Positions 22,704 through 35,000 of a stretch of DNA of 64,000 nucleotides are shown here, piece by piece. Origin of the DNA: Bilabrum cf. latius (lineage: Eukaryota; Bigyra: Bicosoecida; Bigyra; Bicosoecida); NCBI GenBank assembly GCA_965178125.1, contig OZ237753.1, positions 620,001 through 684,000 on the forward strand, given 5' to 3'. The notes beneath the pieces are model-generated. The model was given only the letters and a program-made list of their open reading frames with translations, did no database searches and had not been told where the DNA came from. The translations under genes were made by a program, and so were the position numbers. Each line of letters opens with the position of its first letter. The first letter of the stretch is position 1.

Positions 22704-24818
22704 ATGCTCGCACACTGCAATCCATCCAAAGATCCCCTCTTCGCTCGATTACCGCAGGGTACTGGCCGTAGGACAACGAACCGAGACTTTGCACTTGTAG
22801 GAAGGTGGGTTTCATCCGGTGCGGCGCATCGCTTTGCTGGCCGAGTGGTGGAAAACACATTTTTGTTGAGCACCGTTGCATCGTGCGTACTTGCCTCGCA
22901 GACGAACTGGAATTGCTATTCCTGCCGACGTTGAACGCGACGCGTAGGGATTTGAGAATCTTGATGCTTTCTGGGGGGCCTCTAGTAAGTTCTATCACAG
23001 ACTAGCTGACTATCACAAGATTGCTACACACCACAGCATTCTGCGTCCCTCGTGCTTACTTTGAGCGCAGGCCAACCCAGCTAGGATGGCTCCTCCCCAC
23101 AAGCAAAGTCTAGAGTGTCGAGAGCAAGCGAGCCGTCCCCTGCGGCAGCGGCTTCTAGCAGCAGCAGCAGCGGTGGATAGTACCGGCAGCAGTCCCCCGT
23201 AGCCAGCTCGGGGGCGAGCAAGGCAGGCACGCCCTCGCCAATCGCGCCTCGAGGAGGCGCATAGGCATCTAGCTCCTCTTCAGGCGGCGGGGAAGACGAT
23301 GACGGGATGGCGGGCGACGACTTTGGCGCGGGGGGCTTCGTGGACGACATGGGCGGCATAGGGGGCGGATTCGAGGACGACATCGGAGGTGACGAGGATG
23401 AAGGAAGCGGCGGGTTTCAGAGCGGCCGCAGTCCCGCCCGAAGCCGCAGCGGCGGCGAATCGGGAGACGATAGAGACAGCGACGAGGACGAGGACGAGGA
23501 GCCGTCTCGCCGAGGCAGGCAGGCTGCTGGCAAGTCCACCGGCGGATCGAGCGGGGCCAAGCGCGGCCGCCGCAAGAAGAAGAGCACGGTGGCCATGCCG
23601 AAGCGACGCACGAAGAAGACAGCGCCCAGGGGCAAGGCAAAGGCATCCAGCTCCAGCTCGAGTGCAAGTGCGAGCCAGGCCAAGCCCAAGAAGAGGAAGT
23701 AGAAAGGCAGGAGCGGGCCTGCCGCGCCCAGCGACGGGGAGCAGAGCTCGGACGAGTCGGAGGACGAGGAAGAGGGCAGGGGGGAGGAAGTGGGAAGGGG
23801 CGACGAGGACGAGGAAGAAGACGAGGGGAGGTTCCTGTCGCCTGGAGGCACGGATTCGAGAAGGGTGCGCAAATCCATCACAGGGTACAGCGCGGCACCG
23901 GGCGGTTCCGCAGGCCCCCCGCTCCGAATGGACGACTCGGACGACGACGAGAGCGGCGGTCCTCGCCGCAGCAAGCGCAGGCGTTGGAAGGTGCTGAACC
24001 ACTGGAAGGGCGAGAGGGTGAGGCTGCACGAAACGACGCTCGACAACGGGCAGCGCGTGCAGGAGGCGGTGGTGGCCGAGCGGCTGGGAGCCATGACGCC
24101 GCCTCCGAAATCCAGGGCAGGGAATAAGCGGAAGCGGGGGAAGAGCGCGGCCTCAGGCCGCGCATCCAAGAAGGCGAGGTCCGGGGACGGGCAGGACGTA
24201 GAGCCCATGACAGAGGCGGCGAGGGAGGCGCTCAGGGAGGTTCGGTCCCGGACCATGGTCGAGAACGTGCTCATGCCCAAGAAGCTCGACAGCAGGTCGC
24301 TGAGAGGCGTCAGGGAGTCTAACGACGAGACGCAGCTGCCCCTCCCGCCGAGCAACGGGGCCCCCGCCACCACGACGCACGTGGTGCACCGCGCAGCCAA
24401 GATGCAGTTCGAGAGGCTGCAGGCGGAGGGCGAGGCGGCCGACGAGGATGACGAGGTGGCCATGGCCGCAGCTGCGTTCGACACGTCCCAGTTCATCAGC
24501 GGTACCGTCAGGCTGGAACCCACCGCGCGCAAGGACACGGAGCAGACGCAGGGCGTCGTGCAGCTCTTCTCGGTGCAGATCTGCCAACCAAAGTCCTTGC
24601 TCGTGCACATAGGCACGGAGGCGTTCCTCATGCATCCGGGAGACCAGTTCCTGGTCCCGCCAAACGTTCCGTATTCCATCAGGAACCTGTCGCAGAGCAC
24701 CACTGCTCGGGTGACGTTTGTGGTGCTCAAGCCGGTGCAAGAGTCGGGGGGAATCCCTTCCCCGTCGGCCGGGGATGGAGACGGTGACGAGACCGAGACT
24801 AGCCAAGTCGGTTCTTAA
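22704..24818 (+). CDS. CENP-C / Mif2 kinetochore protein (three exons)
   Basis: Inner-kinetochore protein that binds CENP-A nucleosomes and dimerises through a C-terminal cupin. Exons 22704-22804, 22902-22984 and 23071-24818, with introns gtgggt...ctcgcag and gtaagt...agcgcag; total 643 residues, TAA stop. Splicing assembles VGRRTGIAIPADVERDA then GFENLDAFW, the Mif2 N-terminal block; only the spliced frame gives it. The CENP-C motif RRSKRRRWKVLNHWKGER lies near 357-375. The cupin at about 535-617 includes GDQFLVPPNVPYSIRNLS. In-frame TAGs occur in exon 2 (within the Mif2 block) and exon 3 (23085, 23178, 23262, 23700). The middle is acidic/basic low-complexity. Divergent from Miro. Confidence 0.9.
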
Positions 24819-24925
24819 GATCCTTCAGCGTGACCTCATTGAGTTATCAAGGGTGTGCGTGAATCCGACACATGCACGTGCTGCTAATTTTTCTTGTCCC
24901 CCATATTTATACCAATCCATGCAAG

Positions 24926-27900
24926 TCAATCGGAGTCCTCGCCAACAGGGTCGAACCCTCCAGCGGTCGAAATGGCTGGCAGCCCGGCCGCCCCCCGCAC
25001 GCGAGACTTCTTGGCGGCTGGCTCAGAGTCGTCGTCCATTGCCGCGGTTGCCCCGCCCTTCAAGGCGCCGGTGGCAGCGAGCTTCCCAACTTGTGCTCTA
25101 CTGCGCTTGCCTCCGATCTGCACCTAGCTGCTTGGGCTGCCGCCTGCCTTGCGCGCTCTCTCAGCCTCATCCACGTCGTCCAGATCAAGCGATGCCGCCT
25201 CTCCCACGACCCGCGCCATGCCGGCCAATTCCCTCACGCAGCACAGAGCAAGCTCCCGCACGGTGGCGTGCTAAAACCGCGAGCAGCTGCCTTCGAGCGA
25301 ACTCAGCGACTCGGCCAGCTCGTTCGCCACGACTTCCACGTCTCCCAGGCTCGAACCGGACCTGCCGATGGCCATCGCAAGCTGCATGCCCGAGGCCTTG
25401 GGCACCGCAGACGCTTCCTCGGTGGTGCCGCCCCCCAGTTCCTCCCAGCGAACGCCGCTCGTGAGGTGCAAGCAGGTGACGGTGCTGGATTGCACCCGGC
25501 GGGCAAGTGCACTGGCAATCGCCTTCGTCTCGGGTGTGTGGGTGGGGAACTGGACCACTGAATTGATGCACTGCGTCATGGATCCGCCCCCGGGCAAGCT
25601 GATCGCCTTGGCGGTGGCTGCTGCCGTGGCTGCCTCGGCCGCGGCAGAGCTGGCACTACTTGCCGCAGCCGTGCCATCCGCCATACCTTCGCCGTGCTGC
25701 GGCAGCTGTGCCATGACTTTGTCCAGGGCCTCCAGCTGCACCCATGCGGTGCGAGCAGCGTGCCAAGCGCCCGACCTGCTGTTCGCATCCCTTGCATGCA
25801 TGACTGCCCCGCGCAGGGTGGCAGGCCGAGTTCGTTGCTCGTCGCTCTGGCTGGACTGTCCTTTGGGAGCACTGCCACGGGCCTCGCTGCCGGCGTTATC
25901 GTCACCATCGGCCAGATCAAATGTGGTGCACATGCTGTGCAGGTGTGCCTGCAGCACGTCCCAGTTCCGCACTGACCCAGACCTGCCTACCACGTGGGCG
26001 AGACCCATGCCACCGGCCCACGGCTGCCCTATGCTACCCAACACAAGCCACTGGAACGCGGCGACGATGCTCAGGGCAGCCTGGCCCCCAGCGGCGTCCC
26101 TTGCTCGCCCCCCGGGGCCACCAAGGGACTGTCGATCCCTGCCGCCACTGCTGCCTGCGCCGCTCGAAGAATCTCCAGAGCCCGATGATGCCGCCGACTC
26201 ATCGTCGCCGCCACCAGCGTCCTAGCCAGGCCCAGGAGCCAGCGTCTCGAGAGCCGACCTCGAGACTTGAGACACCCAGGAGCCCAGCACAGCCAGGGAA
26301 GAGCAGTCGGGCTGCTGGGCCGCGGCATGGAGCGCGGTGCGGTCCGTCTCGTCGCAGGCGATCAGCAGCTCAGCGCACCTCTCGATCGCATCTCCCTGGC
26401 CCATAAAGGCCCCGATGCAGGCCTCCACGCTGGCCGAGTCTCCAGCAGTAGGCACCGCCGCGCCCACGCAGCAGTGCAGTGCGGTCTGCCCAGGGGGCGC
26501 GGCGAATTGCATCACGCCGGCCCGCTGGCTCGGCTCCGAGGGTCTGGCACCCGGGGCGGCAGCCGATGCCGTCCTATCCGGACTCGCGCGGGGTGCTGGC
26601 ATGGGTGTGGACCCCGAGGAGCTTCCACTTGCCCTACTCGTGCCACCGCTGCCATTCGTCTGAAGTGAGCTGGAGCCATTCGAGTCGGAGATGCAGTAAC
26701 CCATGGTGCGGACCAGAAGCGGCCAGGCGAACACATCTCTGTGCTCGCACAGCACCTTTACGCAGTCAAAGTGCCTGCCGGCACACGCCACGTGGATGGG
26801 GTGCGCAAGCCCCAGCGTGGGGCATGGGAATGGCAGCGATGGCAGCGTCATCCTCGAGTCCTGCGCGCTCACAGGCGAGGCCAAGTCCGACGCCATCCCC
26901 TGGCTGCCCACGCTCTTGCCACCGTCTCGCATGTCGCTCGGTGAGAGCTGCAGAGCGGCCGCGCCGGCCGACAGCACCGCCTGATCCATGCCGTTCCGCA
27001 GCGCATCAAGGACGAGGGCGAGAGACCTGGTGTCGCCGTCCTCTGCCGCGCGAAACACGATCGCCTGGAAGGTCGGGTCGCCCCTCAGACCCGCCCTTGC
27101 GATCGCAGCGGATGCGAGCAGCTCCCCGGTGGTCACCAGGCCGATGGTACCAAGCCCCGCAAAGTTGCTGCCTGGGAATCCTCCGGGGCCTGCAAGTGCG
27201 GGCGTGGCCCCTCCGTGGTGTGCCGAGTACCTTAGCCTGAAGAGGGCCTCCTCGGCAGCGTGGATCAGCTGCCGCAGGTTCTGGTTTACCTTCGGCGAGA
27301 CTCGCACGCTGCCGTAAATTTCCTTGTATTGAGCAACAGCCCGTGTGAACCCAGACATGAAGCCCTGTGTCGGCACGCTATACGTGGCAGCTGGCGAGCC
27401 CGGTGCGGATGCTGCAGGTGCCCCTCCCTATTGGACTGCGCGGCCGGACGATCCTCCAGACATAGGGGCCTGGACCTGCCTGGCGGTGGCTGATTTCCCA
27501 TTGGGCGTGTGCGGGGCACTGGCAGCAGCTGGGTCCTCCCGAGCATGGTGGTCGTCATGCGCGGGGAGCTCCGTCCCGTGCTTTGCAAAGAGGTCGGCAA
27601 TCCTTGCTTGGACTTTTTTCTAAGACTCGTTCTCATGAGACTCGTTCTCATCGTCTGACCCAGCGCCGCTCTAGCTTCCAACGTCGCCAGATCCGGCACC
27701 GCCGCTAGACCCAAGCACCATGGCAAACACGCGGCTGGGGCCCCCCAATTCCCGTGCCGGGCCCCTGTGGCAGCTGGAGGGCATTCTGTCCGTGGAGGCA
27801 AGCCGGGCCGCCTGGATAGCCCGCACCACGGACTGGGCCCCGATTCGGCTCAGGGCACGCGCCGGGGGCACGGCCATCGACCTTAGCTGCTCGCGGCGAG

Positions 27901-28809
27901 CCAGCTGCATCTGGGCGGCTGCATGGGCCTGTTGCACCGCAGCGTCCTGCACCTGCTGACCCTGCGCATGCTGGTAGGTCCCGTTCGAACCACCCCTGCT
28001 AGCTGCAGCGCTGCTGCTGTTGCTGCTGCTGCTGCTGGAAGAAGAAGAAGAAGAAGAGGCCGGCTTGTGCGTCGATTTCGCCCTGGGCTGTGAGTGCTGC
28101 TTGGGCTTGGAGGACTTCCCTGCGTTGGCCTGTTTCGAGGATGCAGCCGAGACGTCCAATGCAACTGGGACTAGAGGATTGCCATCTTGGTCCTTGGCCA
28201 CCTCGGCGGCAGCGATGCGAGCCAGGGTGCGCGGGGAGCTCTCGCGCTTGGCTTCTTCCTCTCCTGCTGCAGATGCTGTCGCTCCGGCGGCTGCTCCTCC
28301 AGTGGCATCCACGGCCGCTGGCTCATCGATTTCGTTTAGTTTTTGCTTGAGCGCAACTGCGGAATGGTACAGGGCCACCGCAAAGATGTGCAGCTCGTGG
28401 GCCAGGCTCGGGCAGCCGCGGATCTTGGCCGTCTTCTTGTCCTTTAATCTTGAGTAAATATCGCGAATCTGTCCTCGAGTACTATTTTTAGCAGAAATTA
28501 CCCGGGAAACTACATTGCTCTCCGTACCCTGCACCGTGAATGACATCAAACTACCATCCGAATTCTGCTCTACTGTGAGGCACCCGAGGTGGGACGCAAG
28601 CTCGACCACCAAGCTATCCGTTGCGGGCGCTGGGACGTCAAGCAATTCGTCTGAGGCCTATCTTAACGTCTCGATAGCCTAACTGCGAGTTGATGCATGA
28701 ATGATGGTAAGAACGCGGATCAACAATTCAATTACTCTGGCACTCCGCAGGCAATTTAGCTGCATATCTGCACTCACTCAACAAGTTTACTAATATCTGA
28801 AGAAGACAT
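24926..28809 (-). CDS. Ankyrin-repeat protein with long disordered regions (two exons)
   Basis: Exon 1 28809-28778 and exon 2 28682-24926 (gtgagt...ctcgcag) give 1,262 residues ending at TGA. The first helix, built across the splice and two TAGs, reads SKLVDQAIETLRQASDELL when TAG is Gln, a clean amphipathic helix. Further TAGs fall at 27671, 27611, 27428, 26222, 25271 and about 25125. Order: helical N-domain (SRLKDKKTAKIRGCPSLAHE), Ser/Ala-rich linker, helical region, degenerate ankyrin repeats (HPIHVACAGRHFDCVKVL; GQTALHCCVGA; DRTALHAAAQQ), and a basic nuclear-type C-terminus (EPAAKKSRVRG). A cytoplasmic/nuclear adaptor is likely; partner unknown. Confidence 0.7.
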
Positions 28810-29017
28810 TTTGGCTGTGTCAGATACACAGCAAAATTTGGCAGGATTGACCTCCTGTACAAGGCACTATGTGGAACAGAAGGATTTCTGGATCACTCCT
28901 TGTCGAATTCCCGGCAGGGTGACTAGTGCGACCGGCTGGAGGGGAAAAATGTAGTTTCCGGGAGTTTGCTTGATTCAAAAGCTCAAAGTTGAATTGTACA
29001 AGTTGGTTTCTAGTACC
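28810..29017. promoter_or_regulatory. Divergent promoter, ankyrin protein / TLDc protein
   Basis: 208 bp between two outward-facing ATGs. No motif recognised; inferred from position. Confidence 0.45.
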
Positions 29018-31738
29018 ATGGCAACGAATGCTGCCGAAGAAGGTATACCAGCAGTGTTGGCATCGTTGCAAGAAGCGTTGGCGGATCTCAATGATACCAC
29101 CCCTGACCATGGCGATATCGATACCCCAGATCTGCTGAACAGTCACAGCAGAAACGACTCAGCACACACGCACGGTGAATCGCAGCAGAAGGGGCAAACC
29201 TCGCTCTAGGCATAGGGTCACGTCGAATCGTAGCTGCAGTCTGCTGGATCCTTCGCTAGCACATTCACAACCCTTTTGGTAATCGCAATGTGTATTTGGA
29301 TCGCACTTTGGGTACTAAAATCCCATGTTTAGGCTTTAACTGCTCGGTGCAGGAGACACGCATTCTGTGTGCGGTTCGCTCTTGCCATTAGCTGGCTCGT
29401 CTCGTCCGGCGATGCGGCAGCTGGATGCTTGGCCGCATGCTTTGCGCGGTGCGGACTGTGCTGCAGCTGTGGTGTACGCTTGTGTGCAACAGCAGCTAGA
29501 ACTACGGCGAGAACCGCCTGCAGTTGCGATCAGAATAGCCCGGGATCGGAACCGGTGGGTTGCTCCGCCATCCTGGCGTGGGTGCGAGCCCGGCTGCTGG
29601 GTGTCGCACTTTAGCTGGATCGATTTGCAAGGAGACAGGAAGCCGCAATGGAGGGTGCGCATGACGTGTATGGCCTCTCGGACGGTGAGAGCGGCAGTAT
29701 GGCTGCGCCGAGCGGCAGGCGCTTGTCGGACGCCGCTGATGGCGCTGGTGATAGGGCCTCTGCTGCTCTCGAGATGGGCTGGATCCGCGGCATGGAGGCT
29801 GGCAACGCTCGAGGAGGCATGCATACCCAAATCGGGTCGGGGTCGGACCCGCCAGGAAGCGACAACACAGGGAGCAACGCAGGGACGAAGAGGACCCGCA
29901 GCAGGAGGGGGAGCATCCATGGCAGGGAGGACTTGAGTGACCTGGAGGCAGGGCGGTAGATGGACGATGCACATGGCACGGATACCTCTGGAAGCATGGC
30001 CAGCAGCGATCCTGCAGAGCTGTCGCGATCTAGATCGCACGCCGAATCAGCTCTTGGGCAGCTACGGTCGGTCGGGGGCCCCTCCACCCAGCGGCGACCG
30101 GCGCCCGTTTCCGATCCACCTCTGGTTCTCTTGGATGACCCCGTCGGTGAAGGGCATATAGGAACGGCAGGCTCGACTGCTATCAGTCCGAGCGACAGTG
30201 GTACATAGAGAATAGCGGGCGAGTCGGGAACAACTCGCGCCCTGTTGCGACCAGGGCGGGTGCGCGCACCCATGCTGCTGTTTCCCAAGCAAGGGGCCGT
30301 GCAGCTGCCCAATGGATCTCTTCTGCGGTATCACCCGGATTCTGGGACTTCGATGTCCGCGGCAGACAAGGGTAAGCCAAAGCCCGGCACAGGGTCCACC
30401 GAACCGTCCAGCCCAACTGCGCCTGCGTCAGGTCCTGTCAGTGCCGAGTGCATGCAGGCTGCTGCCCAGCTGCACCAGCGACTCCGGAGAGTTGTCATCG
30501 CTGCGTCTACCTCGTTGATGAGCGGCGGTGCTTAGGCAGGACAGCTGGCCGGCATCGGATCCAGGTCACCATCTGCCGGTGGTGCTGGTGCTGGTGCTGG
30601 TGCTGGTGTTTCGGGTGGCGCCAGCACCGGATCGTCGGGTTGGCGGCCCAGCCGGTCCACCGCCATCGCGTACCAGCTGGATGCAGGCACCGTGATTCCA
30701 TGGGCGGGTGGCAGCGGCAGTGCGGGGCGGGGAAGGAAGCTGGCCCCTCTCGCTTTCCTCAAGTGGCCAGCGAGTGCGATCGAGCAGGCCATGGCTGATG
30801 GTGGTGATCGTGGTGATGGTGGTGATGGTGAGCAGCCGTAGAAGGGCCTGTCGACTGGAAGCAGTGCCACGGCGAGGCACGCAGATCTGGTGGAATACGA
30901 AAGGATCGCGCGGCGCAGCGAGGGTGATGCTGCCGGGAGTCGGGACGATGCGAAGGCAGTCGATGCGACTGGGGGGAAGGCAGCGGGTCATGCTCCCGGT
31001 GGATCTCGCGCGATCGCATCTCCCATGCTCGCTTCGGCTCTGTTGGAGCACCTGCCTCGGGCACTTCAGGCGCGTGAGTGCACGATGCTGTACTCGAGCG
31101 ACTTGGACGGTCGAGGCTTGGCTCAGATGGTGTCCAGGAGCGAGGGCGCGGGCCCTTGCCTCGTGCTGGTCGAGTGTGCAGCGAGTGGTGTGGCAGTGGC
31201 GGGTTCAGTCGATGCTCACAATAATCCAGGAGCACGGGGCCAAGATATGGCTACAGATCTCCAGAAGAGCGTCGTAGTTGGCTGCTTCTTGCCGTGGGGC
31301 ATCACGGCAGAGCGCTATGTGAAAGGGCCTGGGTGCCTCGTCTTCCGCTGGCCCAATCAAGAAGGAAGTGTGTACGACAGTGATGAGAGTATAATGAAGG
31401 GTAGTGATGGGACAGTGTACTCCTGGACGATGCGAGGCAGCGATGCAGGGGGTAGCAGTGTGGCTGGCGAGGTGTCCGCTGACAGGATGTGGCTGGGCGA
31501 GTGCAGCGGTGGCTGTGGTGGTGGCGCTACTGGGGTTCAGCAGCAATAGAGTGGGTCTGGGTTTGGTGCACTGCTTGCCATGGACGCTGGCATGCACGAG
31601 TTGACATCTACAGGGGGTGTGTCTGGGTTCGGCCGTGTTTCGGGGTTGCTGGCGGGTGGCAATAGAGCTGGGAACCGGGTGGATGGTCTTGAGCAATCGG
31701 CGAGAGTGCTCGACGTGGAAGTGTGGGGATTCGCTTGA
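29018..31738 (+). CDS. TLDc-domain protein, possibly membrane-anchored
   Basis: Single frame of 906 residues from ATG 29018 to TGA 31738 with TAG codons including 29207, 29213, 29231, 30206, 30533, 30839 and 31547. The C-terminal roughly 215 residues fit a TLDc domain: LYSSDLDGRGLAQMVSRSEG, LVLVECAASGVAVAGSV, and the characteristic end RVLDVEVWGFA. TLDc proteins (OXR1/TBC1D24/NCOA7) bind the V-ATPase and act in oxidative-stress protection. A hydrophobic segment FTTLLVIAMCIWIALWVL near residue 85-102 could span a membrane. The Cys-rich stretch 29340-29640 may instead be an intron (gtacta at about 29311 to acag before 29638, both phase 0), or the TLDc gene may start at ATG 29648. The middle is disordered, with Gly/Ala and Asp/Gly repeats. 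Confidence 0.68.
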
Positions 31739-32013
31739 CTTTTGATACCTCTGTATAATCAGAATAAGCGCTGCATATGACGTGACATGCATGTGCAACT
31801 CGTTGGCAGTCTAGTATTGCGGTAGCGTGATATTTATTTAATCAGATAAGCGCGAAGCGCAAGATACAGCAAAGCTAGTAAACCTGGATCTCACGGAAGC
31901 TGGCTCCAGAGTATTTGATCGAGAAGTCATATTATCATTGTAGTTCGCGCACATTGCTCTTTGGCCCGGTGCAAGTCGAAGTCTGCCACAACTAGCCACC
32001 TACAGTCAATACG
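31739..32013. other. Intergenic, AT-richer
   Basis: 275 bp between two plus-strand genes. No ORF or repeat seen; presumably 3' and 5' flanking sequence. Confidence 0.5.
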
Positions 32014-35000
32014 ATGGATCGCCGACCTCTACTTCAAAGTGAAGAAGTGCGACCACTAGAACACGAAAAGTGGGAACTTGAGATGGGTGCAGCTGGTGCT
32101 GCAAAAGGCCATGCGGCCTCTTCAGTAGACTACGAAGGAGCAGCAGCAGCTGGCGGTGCAGTCGACATATCAGAGCTTGACCGCGGAAAGCAGCTCTCAT
32201 TAGCTGCACAATACGGACCCTTGTATGTACCTGGACTCCTTCACAATGCACCAACTTTCTCAGATAGTTACGATGCCTACGTGCATGCAGCACAAGAACA
32301 TTCTGCCATTCCTGGATCTGGTAAGCTGCCCTGGCCCCGGGACGAGGGAGCTTCGATGAGTGCTATTGAAGTTTCTGCATCATCATCAGATTCTTCACGC
32401 ATGACGCGGGAATTCAAGATTCCGGTGTCTGAATCGACTTCCAGTGCGGTTCCGGAGGCCTCCAGTACAATTGCGGGCAACACCCCCTCATCGGCCCCGC
32501 TGGACCCACAGGCTGCATTTGAAGCTGCCAAGAGGACGGTAGCAATCGCCCCATACGAAATCAGAGCACGGCAAAAGCGGCTGGAGGCAGTCGGCCGCAA
32601 GTTCGTGGCAAGCGCGCACGGAGTGCTGCAGGGCTTCCCCGAGGTGGACCTGCAAGGCCCGCGGTCCACATTCAGCCAGAGGGACAGGAGTGCTATCCAG
32701 GAAGCCACTGGAATCGAGTTTATCGATGCAGGGGGTCGGGCAGGTGGGATCAAGGCTATTCATGAGGGTCGTGGTCTGTTCCTCAAGTTTGCCTTCGACC
32801 AGATGGGGTACTACGGCAGTAGTGTCATGGCGGCCAAGGCGGCGAAGCGGGAGGCGGCGGCGAGCCGTTGGGTGCACGCAATGGACAGCGTGCACGTGTC
32901 GACGCCTCTGCTTGAGTGCGTGGACCTGCCTGTTGTGGTAGCAGCGGGCCGTTCACGCACTACCAGCGTGATCCGCGTGCAAGTGTTTGCTCGAGTGGCT
33001 GTGCGGCCGTGCAGCGAGTACGAATGGCAACATATGGAGGACCAGCACGCTAAACGCAATGACGGTCGCAGGCCTAGCCAGGCTCAGATGAATGATTACA
33101 ATGCACGATTCCTAGAGGGCGCACTTCGTTCGACTCTCCGTGTGGGATCCTGTGATGCACGCAAGTCCCTGCACGTTGACGAGGAGCAATGGCACCAGGT
33201 TGTGCAGCCGCTTGCCAGCCGATTCTTCCTTGCTTCTACTTCTCTGTCTGGTGGTATGATCGTGAACCATACGTATCAGATATTGGACACAGCGGGGATC
33301 GAATCAGGCTCGGATGTCAAAGCTGTGGCAGCTGCTACCACAGCACAAGCAGCAGCGGCGATCCCCAGCTAGGGCAGCTCCAGGTATCATCGGTTCTCGT
33401 CACTGGATGCTCTGTCACAGATACGCTCGGTCACGTATTAGAATATCAATGGCATCAAAAGCCGGATCAGTGCAGCTAGCTCCTTTGGTCGGCGACAGTC
33501 GAATCCGCATCAGCCGGGAGGAGCATTGTCCAGCCCTACTGATTCATCTACGGTGCGCACAGCAAACATATAGTCAAGCAGATCCACCCAAGATGAGGGC
33601 CACTCAATGTAGGTGGGCCCAGCGAGCGGGGCGGGTGTACTATTGCGTGCAACAGCACGTCCTGCAGCCGTAGCTCCCAGTCGACCAGCTGCTGCAGGAA
33701 CAGCTCGCAATGCTAGACGCAGCTTGTAGAAGAAGCAAGAGGGACTTGACCTGACGCGAGAAGAGCTGGAGCTGTAGCAAGCAATCCAGAGCTCGATCGA
33801 GTCGACTGGAGCAGACTTGGGGGATTCAGTGCCGCTTTGCAAAGTTGTGCATGCCGCGAAGTTGAGGAAGACTTCGGAACAACACCCTTACACGCGTTGC
33901 TTGCTACCTTTCGACGTCGAGGTACACCAGTTGGATGACGGGAGGCGAATCGTGCTAGATACTCACAGGCTCTTGATTCCTGATGTGCCGTGGATCGATT
34001 GGATGCGGACGCACAGAGACAGCGCTCCACACGTGTGGCTCATTACGCAGAGCGGGCAAATGGTCAAGGGTGCGATACAGTGCGAGCGCAGCCATGACAT
34101 TGCTCATGATACGAAGGGCAAAGAATTCATCGCTAGTATCCGAGAGTGGCTCTGCGACCAATCTGGTATCACCGGCATGTCGCTTCCGGAGCAGGTGTCT
34201 GACCTTCTTGTTGATAACATCACGCACGTCCATGACGCTGGCTGCATGGTATGCACGATTTCATTGGGTGTCTGGAGGGCCACTGCAATCATTGCTTGTC
34301 CAATCTGGTTCTGGGGCAAGACCCCCGAGTTGACGTGCCTTCTCCCACCAGAAGCTGCAGGCCGATTGCGGGCTAGAGACAGGCTGGGAGGTGTGGTGCC
34401 CGACGATGTCCTGGGGAGGAGACACATAGGTGTACAACGCGTTAGAGAGTCTGTGCAGTGGCTCTACAGCAACTTGCAACACGGAGCTGGTGCCGCTATT
34501 GGCGATCAGCTTGCGTCTTTTTTGGAAGACGAGGACACTGGCAGTGGCAGATCAACACGCGCGGCGCTGAAGCGGTTGCTACACCATTATGGGCTCGGCC
34601 TCCGACATGCCAGGCTCCTATGGGAATTGGCTGACGACTAGTCACGAAAGATAATCGAACGGGCTCTATGTTCCGTGAAAGACAGCAGCGTAGCAGCTGG
34701 TGCGATTGTATGTCTCATCTCGGCGGTGACTGACTCTGTGCGGCAAACGAGCCTCTGCTAGGATGGCAGTGTCACAAACTGTTCCGATGAGCTTATTGCG
34801 AGTGTTGCAGCAACTGCCCGTTGCTTTGCTTCGAAAGGAATTCTTGCAGATGCTGGGCTGGAATCTGGTCTGAGAAGTCCAACTGTCAGGGCAGGTACCA
34901 TTCTGCATGACGGTGCGCGGTGCGTTGGCACCTCGATAGCTCTACGGGGTGAAGCTCACTTGCACGCCAGTGGAAAAGGCGTAGCTGCCGCCATTGCTGA

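Noticed and set aside
23417-24730. 437-codon minus-strand ORF opposite CENP-C
   Set aside because: Ser/Leu-rich shadow; the plus strand carries three recognisable CENP-C blocks.
24940-24975. tRNA-like ggtcgaaccc sequence
   Set aside because: It lies in the coding end of the ankyrin gene (GGFDPVGEDSD) and no acceptor stem or anticodon arm could be folded. No suppressor tRNA was found in the window.
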